From contig CAYMTN010000102.1 of the NCBI GenBank assembly GCA_964393335.1, positions 1-18,031 of the forward strand: a stretch of DNA of 18,031 nucleotides, in the 5' to 3' direction. The position numbers were made by a program, and so were the translations under genes. Each line of letters starts with the position of its first letter. The first letter of the stretch is position 1. Source of the stretch: CAYMTN01 sp964393335. GTDB lineage: Bacteria > Chloroflexota > Anaerolineae > Aggregatilineales > Aggregatilineaceae. Positions 13,607-18,031 of the stretch are shown here, one piece after another. Below the pieces are notes generated by a model. It was not told the DNA's origin. It worked only from the letters and a program-made list of their open reading frames with translations, and ran no database searches.

Positions 13607-13762
13607 TTACTGCTGCTCAGCCAGATGGCGCTGGTACTTCTTCCAGCCGGGGCACCACCCGGTATGCCAGCGCCATAGCCGCGCCAAAAAACTATTCGGT
13701 TTTTCCTCGGCGCGCCGCCGCAATCCGCACGTCTCACACGGGAACGGTTTCTGCTCAGCCAT
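13607..13762 (-). CDS. Small Cys-motif (zinc-ribbon-like) protein, 51 aa
   Basis: A 51-residue protein, MAEQKPFPCETCGLRRRAEE at the start and LARLWRWHTGWCPGWKKYQR near the end. C9 and C12 (CxxC) plus H33 and C37 (HxxxC) form a likely zinc site. It is very basic and Trp-rich in the second half. The ATG has a near-perfect GGAGGAGGGG about 7 bases upstream, and the stop is TAA at 13609-13607. The pattern (CETCGLR...LARLWRWHTGWCPGWK) looks like a conserved small protein, but I cannot name a function; nucleic-acid or protein binding is a guess. It ends 5 bases from the end of the thioredoxin gene on the other strand. Confidence 0.75.
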   Translation of the reverse strand: MAEQKPFPCETCGLRRRAEEKPNSFLARLWRWHTGWCPGWKKYQRHLAEQQ

Positions 13763-13877
13763 CGTGATTCCCCTCCTCCAGGGTGCAAAATTCTGTCACA
13801 ACGTCCTGGATTCAACGGCCATTGCCCTGATAAGCGGACCGGCAAAAACGGGCAGCCACGTCAAACCCATTGCCCGG

Positions 13878-13886
13878 AGTATATCA
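13878..13886 (-). promoter_or_regulatory. Extended -10 promoter for the 51-aa gene
   Basis: On the minus strand TGA-TATACT (13886-13878) is an extended -10 element without a good -35. It lies between the terminator of the STAS-like gene and the 51-aa gene, giving a leader of about 110 nt. Confidence 0.4.
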
Positions 13887-13929
13887 TGATTTTTCTCGCG
13901 CACGGAGCCAGTATTTCCGCTCACCGCGT

Positions 13930-13970
13930 ACAACAAAACCGGGGCAATCCCGCACACAGGATCGCCCCGG
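13930..13970 (-). terminator. Rho-independent terminator of the STAS-like gene
   Basis: On the minus strand CCGGGGCGATCC (13970-13959) pairs with GGATTGCCCCGG (13950-13939), 12 bp including one G-U pair, around an 8-base loop. It is followed by TTTTGTTGT. It lies about 33 bases past the stop at 14004. On the plus strand one pair becomes A-C, so the minus direction is favoured. Confidence 0.8.
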
Positions 13971-14003
13971 CTGTATTTTTCCGCCGCGCCAGTCAAACCG
14001 CAC

Positions 14004-14441
14004 TCATGCCGTCTCTCTGGTGATCAGCGCATCCCCGCGCGCGTCGCGGTCCTCGTTGATCACCTTCAGGGCCTCACGCAGCGACGACACAAACCGGATA
14101 TTGCCGGTCAAATTCTCATCTTTCATGATCGATTTGAGGTTTCTCACGATGCTCTCGATGAACAACGGCGCGGCGACCAGCACCACCAGGCCGCGATTCG
14201 AAGGGCTTTGCAGCACGGCATCGCGCAGCGGTATCCAGGGCGCGGGTGCGCCTTCCGCCGGTTTCGGGAGCTTGAGATCGTCGCCCAGGTTACATATCAT
14301 GTCCACTGTATGCGGTTTTTCGAGCGACATTTCCCGCGCGCGCTGTATCGTTCCCCTGAATTCTTCCCAATTCCAGGGATCATGCGGAACCAATTCCACG
14401 ACCTGTTCCTGACTATCCAGCCATCCTATCGTCCACGGCAT
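14004..14441 (-). CDS. STAS/SpoIIAA-like hypothetical protein, 145 aa
   Basis: A 145-residue soluble protein. After a start rich in Trp and acidic residues (MPWTIGWLDSQEQVVELVPH) comes a segment that alternates beta strands and helices: TVDMICNLGDD, LRDAVL, RGLVVLVAA, FIESIVRNLKSI, IRFVSSLREALKVI. The layout and the closing V-x-S-L-x-E-A-L-x-x-I resemble STAS-like/SpoIIAA-like domains, in which the last helix follows a strand. No phosphorylatable Ser of the anti-anti-sigma type can be placed with confidence, so a regulatory role is only a suggestion. AAAGGA lies 8 bases before ATG 14441. It is a monocistronic unit ending in a clear terminator. Confidence 0.65.
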   Translation of the reverse strand: MPWTIGWLDSQEQVVELVPHDPWNWEEFRGTIQRAREMSLEKPHTVDMICNLGDDLKLPKPAEGAPAPWIPLRDAVLQSPSNRGLVVLVAAPLFIESIVRNLKSIMKDENLTGNIRFVSSLREALKVINEDRDARGDALITRETA

Positions 14442-14480
14442 ACCGCGATCCTTTCTCCGATAATTGCCTCATCCACATTA

Positions 14481-14508
14481 AAATTATTTTAAGCCAAGCG
14501 CCATTCAA
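14481..14508 (-). promoter_or_regulatory. Possible promoter of the STAS-like gene
   Basis: On the minus strand TTGAAT (14508-14503) is 16 bases from TAATTT (14486-14481) in an AT-rich stretch that stands out from its surroundings. The predicted leader is about 35 nt. Confidence 0.4.
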
Positions 14509-14535
14509 AAGCCCAAAGAGGAGCCTATGACTTAC

Positions 14536-14567
14536 ACAAAACAGGCGATCCTCTCACCGGGATCGCC
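14536..14567 (-). terminator. Probable terminator downstream of nuoN
   Basis: GGCGATCC and GGATCGCC (14567-14560 and 14551-14544 on the minus strand) form a perfect 8-bp stem around an 8-base loop. It is followed by TGTTTTGTG, an interrupted T-run. It lies 140 bases past the nuoN stop, beyond the palindromic repeat. Confidence 0.55.
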
Positions 14568-14597
14568 CGTTTCAGAAACCTGAACGTTCGCTTAAGA

Positions 14598-14708
14598 ACC
14601 CTCACCCCTAAATCCCCTCTCCCGCCAAGCAGGCGAGGGGACTTCATCTGTCGAGCATGTTTGCTCCCCTCTCCTATGGAACATGGGAGAGGGGCCGGGG
14701 GTGAGGGT
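14598..14708. repeat. Palindromic interspersed repeat (MITE-like), about 111 bases
   Basis: The element has perfect 11-base terminal inverted repeats, ACCCTCACCCC (14598-14608) and GGGGTGAGGGT (14698-14708), and an inner pair CCCCTCTCCC (14614-14623) and GGGAGAGGGG (14685-14694). Inside is a second hairpin, CCCCTCTCC / GGAGAGGGG (14666-14674, 14686-14694), and a third imperfect one (CCCCTCTCCCGCC / GGCGAGGGG). There is no ORF. The right end supplies the last base of the nuoN stop codon. It resembles the C-rich palindromic repeats scattered through many bacterial genomes; copy number cannot be seen here. Confidence 0.75.
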
Positions 14709-16228
14709 CACAACATCACGTAGAGCGCGTGGGCCGCGTCCGTCGCCCAGTTGAGCAGCGGCGTGACCAGGATCGTGCCGAACAGGAGCACGCCCGCCGA
14801 CGAAATGAGCAGCGCCCAGCCGTACGGCGTGCCGACCGGGACAGCGTCGTCGGTCGGGGTCGGTTCCATGTACATCACTTTAACCACGATCAGGTAGTAG
14901 TACAGGCCGATGATCACGTTCACCACGCCGAGCAACGCCAGCCATACCAGGCCGGAGTTCACCGCCGCGCGGAAGATCAAAAACTTGCCGACGAACCCTG
15001 CCGCCGGGGGAATCCCCGCCAGGCTGAGCAGCGCCAGCGTCATCGCCAGCGCCAGCGCCGGGCTGCGGCGGCTGATTCCGGCCAGATCGCGGATCTCTTC
15101 GCTGCCGGTCGCGTTCGTGAACAGAATGACCACGCCGAACGCTAGGATGTTGGTCAGCACGTACATGAACATGTAAAACGCGACGGCTGCCGCGCCATCG
15201 CCGCTGCGGTCGGTCGAGATCGCCGCCACGCCCATCAGGATATACCCGGCATGGGCGATGGTCGAATAGGCCAGCAGGCGCTTGATGTTGGTTTGGACCA
15301 GCGCCAGCACGTTGCCGAGCGACATCGATATGACCGACAGCACCACGAGAAGCTGCACCCAGTACCCGCTGTAATCCTTGACGCCGTCCAGCGCGCCGAG
15401 TAAGCTCGACGGCGGAAAGACCGCCAGCAGGAAGCGCAGCAGCAGCCCGACGCTGGCCGCTTTGCTCGCCGTGCTCAACAGCGCCGTGATCGGCGTGGGC
15501 GCGCCCTCGTACACGTCCGGCGTCCAAAAGTGGAACGGCACCGCGCTGATCTTAAAGGCAAATCCGACCATCACCAGCGACAGCGCCACCGCCACCGAGG
15601 GATCGTCCAGCCCGCCTGTTGAAATCAGGCTGCCCAGCCGGTAGATATTCGTCTCGCCCGTGAAGCCGTACACCAGCGACAACCCGTACAGCGAAAAGGC
15701 CGACGCAAACGCGCCAAACAAAAAGTATTTCAGACCCGCTTCGGTGCTGGAGTCTTCGTCGCGCAGGTACCCGGCCAGCAGGTACAGCGTGATCGACAGC
15801 GTCTCCAGCGACAGGAAGACCATGATCAGATCGGCGGCAGCCGTCGCCAGGCTGGCCCCGATCACCGAGACGATCAGGATCGCGTAAAAGTCGCCCCGGT
15901 CGCGCAGTTTGGGCACGCCCATCGTGATCAGGCAGCTTAAGCCGCCCGCCCCGATGACCATCACGCGGAAGATCTGCGCCAGATCGTCGTGGCGGATCAT
16001 GCCGCCCAACAGCAGTTGATCGGACAACGTGCGGCCCTGCGGCACGCCGAACAACCACACGATCCCCGCGATCCCCAACAGGCCGAACCCGGCAAAATAG
16101 CCGATATCGGCCCGGCGGTCCGCGCGCCATACCATGTCGACGACCAGCACGCACACGGCCAGGATCGTCATGAGAATTTCCGGCAGGATAGCGATTACGC
16201 TCGCCTGGGCATCAGTCGAGAAGTTCAA
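14708..16228 (-). CDS. nuoN: NADH-quinone oxidoreductase subunit N (complex I)
   Basis: A 506-residue antiporter-like membrane subunit of complex I with about 13-14 helices. The proton-path residues of the family are in place: E142 (MVFLSLETLSITLYLL), K226 (GFAFKISAVPFHFWTPDVYE), K256 (LLSTASKAASVGLLLR) and K415 (PAAGFVGKFLIF). The start is TTG at 16228 with GGGAGG 5 bases upstream; that ribosome site overlaps the end of nuoM, and only one base separates the nuoM stop from the TTG, so translation is coupled. The frame is open for 8 more codons upstream, but the segment lies inside nuoM. A palindromic repeat abuts the stop codon. Confidence 0.95.
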   Translation of the reverse strand: MNFSTDAQASVIAILPEILMTILAVCVLVVDMVWRADRRADIGYFAGFGLLGIAGIVWLFGVPQGRTLSDQLLLGGMIRHDDLAQIFRVMVIGAGGLSCLITMGVPKLRDRGDFYAILIVSVIGASLATAAADLIMVFLSLETLSITLYLLAGYLRDEDSSTEAGLKYFLFGAFASAFSLYGLSLVYGFTGETNIYRLGSLISTGGLDDPSVAVALSLVMVGFAFKISAVPFHFWTPDVYEGAPTPITALLSTASKAASVGLLLRFLLAVFPPSSLLGALDGVKDYSGYWVQLLVVLSVISMSLGNVLALVQTNIKRLLAYSTIAHAGYILMGVAAISTDRSGDGAAAVAFYMFMYVLTNILAFGVVILFTNATGSEEIRDLAGISRRSPALALAMTLALLSLAGIPPAAGFVGKFLIFRAAVNSGLVWLALLGVVNVIIGLYYYLIVVKVMYMEPTPTDDAVPVGTPYGWALLISSAGVLLFGTILVTPLLNWATDAAHALYVML

Positions 16229-16229
16229 G

Positions 16230-17861
16230 TCAACCTCCCAGCATCGACACAATCGGCTTGACGCCCGATTCGATCATCGGGGCCATCAGCCGGGGATAGA
16301 CACCGAGCAAGATCAGCCAGAACACGAGCACGCCCAACGCGATCTTGTCGTAAATCGTGATCGCCGTCACGCCGGGGAAGCGTTCCTCGTCAAATTTGCC
16401 GAAGAAAACCTGTCCCACAACGCGCAGCACATACGCCGCCGTGATGATGATACCCAGCGCCGCAATGATTGCGATCAGGCCGTAATAGTGAAACGTGCTC
16501 GTCAGCCAGCCGGGATCAGGCGCGAAATTCGGGCCTTTCCACAAACCGACGAAGATCGGGAACTCGGCCACAAACCCGCTCAGGCCGGGCATCCCCATGC
16601 TGACGAAACCGCCGATGATGAAGGCCACGCCGACCAGCGGCAGTTTTTGGATGAACCCGCCCAGGCTGGGGATGTCGCGCGTGTGCGCCCGGTCGTACAC
16701 CATGCCGACGCAGGCAAAAAAGAGCGCCGTCATCACGCCGTGACTGAACATTTGCAGGCCCGCGCCGGTCATGCCGGTGACGTTCATCGTGGCAAAACCC
16801 ATGCTCACCAGCCCCATATGGCTGACCGAGCTGAACCCGATCACGTATTTGAAATCACGCTGGCGCATGGCGATCAACGCGCCATAGACCACGTTGATCA
16901 GCGTCAGGAAGATGATCCAGGGCAGGTGCACGCGCGCGCCGTCCGGCAGCAGTTGCACGCCAACACGCAGCGCCGCAAACGCGCCCAGTTTCATCAATAC
17001 GCCCGCGTGGATCATCGACACAGCCGTCGGCGCGGCGACGTGACCATCCGGTGACCAGTTGTGGAACGGCCACACACCGGCCAGCACGCCAAACCCGATG
17101 AAGATCGCCGGGAACCACAGGCGCGCGGTGGTTGCCCCCGACCATGCCGGGGAAAACGGCGTGTCAAACGCGCCCTGCTGCGCGGCCATGTTCAGGTCGA
17201 CAAAATCGAAGCTGTACACGCCGGTCGCTTCCGCCGCCTTAAAATACAGCGCCAGCAGCCCGATCAACGCGACGACCGATCCGACCAGGATGTACAGCGT
17301 CAGCTTCATGGCAGCATACTGGCGCGTCTGGACCCACCCCCAGATCACGATCAGGAAGTACATCGGGAAGATCGCCAGCTCGTAGAAAAAGAACAGGACG
17401 AACAGGTCCACCGCCATAAACACGCCGAGCACGCCCGCCACCAACAGCAGGAAAAACGCCATAAACTCGCGGGGGCGGTCTTCGATGCCCCACGAGATCA
17501 ACACGCCGCAGAACCCAGCCAGCGACGTCAGCAGCACCATCGGGGCGCTGATACCGTCCACGCCCAGGTGCCAGCTAATGCCCACCGATTCGACCCACTG
17601 CACGTGGTCTTCGTAGGCGAAGTACGGGCGCACAGCATCCCCCTCGCCGGCCTGGGCATACTGCTCGGCGACGGCATTCGCGTCGTCGGTGCTGTAGCCC
17701 AAAAAGACGCCCAGCGCCAGCAGCAGCACGATCCCCATCACCATCGCCGCGACGATCCGCGCCTGTTCCTTCGACTCTTTGTTGAGGAGCAGGATGATGA
17801 TCGCGCCGATCAGCGGCGTGAGCAGGATGCCAGTCAAAACACCACTAAACGTAATTACCAT
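16230..17861 (-). CDS. nuoM: NADH-quinone oxidoreductase subunit M (complex I)
   Basis: A 543-residue antiporter-like subunit of complex I with about 14 membrane helices. E161 (LFFFYELAIFPMYFLI) and K291 (HAGVLMKLGAFAALRV) match the key Glu of TM5 and Lys of TM8, and the TM12 Glu is present in GFVAEFPIF. Where E. coli NuoM has FAVK before PLHGWLPD, this protein has FGVLAGVWPFHNWSPDGH (257-274), with Leu at the place of the TM7 Lys. Soluble loops at about 55-95 and 215-245 are longer than usual. ATG 17861 has AGGAGG 7 bases upstream, but the site lies in a small hairpin. It is followed at once by nuoN. Confidence 0.95.
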   Translation of the reverse strand: MVITFSGVLTGILLTPLIGAIIILLLNKESKEQARIVAAMVMGIVLLLALGVFLGYSTDDANAVAEQYAQAGEGDAVRPYFAYEDHVQWVESVGISWHLGVDGISAPMVLLTSLAGFCGVLISWGIEDRPREFMAFFLLLVAGVLGVFMAVDLFVLFFFYELAIFPMYFLIVIWGWVQTRQYAAMKLTLYILVGSVVALIGLLALYFKAAEATGVYSFDFVDLNMAAQQGAFDTPFSPAWSGATTARLWFPAIFIGFGVLAGVWPFHNWSPDGHVAAPTAVSMIHAGVLMKLGAFAALRVGVQLLPDGARVHLPWIIFLTLINVVYGALIAMRQRDFKYVIGFSSVSHMGLVSMGFATMNVTGMTGAGLQMFSHGVMTALFFACVGMVYDRAHTRDIPSLGGFIQKLPLVGVAFIIGGFVSMGMPGLSGFVAEFPIFVGLWKGPNFAPDPGWLTSTFHYYGLIAIIAALGIIITAAYVLRVVGQVFFGKFDEERFPGVTAITIYDKIALGVLVFWLILLGVYPRLMAPMIESGVKPIVSMLGG

Positions 17862-17868
17862 TCATAGT

Positions 17869-17886
17869 CCTCCTATAGGTTAGGAG
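17869..17886 (-). promoter_or_regulatory. Hairpin covering the nuoM ribosome-binding site
   Basis: On the minus strand CTCCTA (17886-17881), a 5-base loop and TAGGAG (17875-17870) form a perfect 6-bp stem, one more wobble pair possible. The 3' arm contains the nuoM Shine-Dalgarno AGGAGG (17874-17869). It could lower or regulate initiation; a stem this short may also be chance. Confidence 0.35.
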
Positions 17887-17948
17887 AGTGTGAAATCTGT
17901 CTTTTCCAATATCGTCCACAGGCACTCACATGTTGCCAGCCTGCGCTG

Positions 17949-18031
17949 TCACGCTGCATAGATCACCTGGGCCGATTCCAGAATGGACCGGCGGCGCAGG
18001 TAGTTACGGCTTCGCTCGATGCTGCGGCGGC
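17949..18031 (-). CDS. C-terminal end of an unidentified soluble protein, cut by the window edge
   Basis: An open minus-strand frame enters at the right edge and stops with TGA at 17951-17949. It encodes about 27 residues, RRSIERSRNYLRRRSILESA then QVIYAA. The strongly basic, helical, non-membrane character rules out the C-terminus of NuoL, the usual upstream neighbour of nuoM. The 87 bases between its stop and the nuoM start show no clear terminator or promoter. Identity unknown. Confidence 0.5.
   Translation of the reverse strand, partial: RRSIERSRNYLRRRSILESAQVIYAA

Noticed and set aside
13796..13996. 66-aa minus-strand frame
   Set aside because: It would contain the terminator hairpin at 13939-13970 and the extended -10 at 13878-13886, so it is intergenic.
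17061..17867. 268-aa plus-strand frame opposite nuoM
   Set aside because: Same antisense composition artefact; NuoM is unmistakable on the other strand.
1..18031. CRISPR arrays, tRNA or rRNA genes
   Set aside because: No regularly spaced direct repeats, cloverleaf sequences or rRNA-like blocks were noticed on reading; a tRNA scan was not possible.

Overview
The window is GC-rich, compact bacterial chromosome. It fits a Chloroflexota (probably Anaerolineae-type) genome: the protein styles agree, DUF4432 and small Cys-motif proteins occur, GTG/TTG starts are frequent, and a palindromic 'CCCTCACCCC...GGGGTGAGGG' repeat is present. This placement is inference from style, not from a marker gene. 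Almost all genes are on the minus strand; only a small winged-helix-like gene, a tandem thioredoxin gene and an unassigned edge fragment are on the plus strand.

Layout. 1-345: edge fragment and a decayed transposase remnant. 345-3435 (minus): a MazG-like nucleotide pyrophosphohydrolase, overlapped by a two-domain protein (macro-like N-terminus, nucleoside 2-deoxyribosyltransferase/TIR-like C-terminus), then a DUF4432 sugar-mutarotase-like protein and a small helical protein with its own promoter. 3578-5898 (minus): a two-gene exopolysaccharide module (GT2 glycosyltransferase, then a membrane undecaprenyl-phosphate sugar phosphotransferase) with a good promoter and a terminator. 6029-8137 (minus): murE and an unknown 147-aa protein, with a divergent small winged-helix-like gene. 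8699-9643 (minus): aldo/keto reductase.

9781-12499 (minus): an ATP synthase Fo operon, atpI-like > atpB > atpE > atpF, closed by a strong terminator directly after atpF. No F1 genes follow. AtpF is a fusion of subunit b with only the C-terminal part of delta; AtpB carries an ~80-residue acidic/Ala-rich insertion; the AtpI-like protein is an internal duplication. 12879-13601 (plus): a double-thioredoxin protein with a dead first domain, convergent with a 51-aa Cys protein. 14004-14441 (minus): a STAS-like protein. 14598-14708: palindromic repeat abutting nuoN. 14708-17861 (minus): nuoN and nuoM of complex I, with the C-terminus of a soluble protein, not NuoL, upstream at the window edge.

Working together: nuoM/nuoN pump protons and the Fo genes use the gradient, so the right half is a bioenergetic region split into two sub-operons. 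The left half is nucleotide and envelope metabolism. The most unusual items are the b-delta fusion in an F1-less Fo operon, the duplicated AtpI-like protein, and the MazG + macro/NDT-like pair, which may act in succession on deoxynucleotides.
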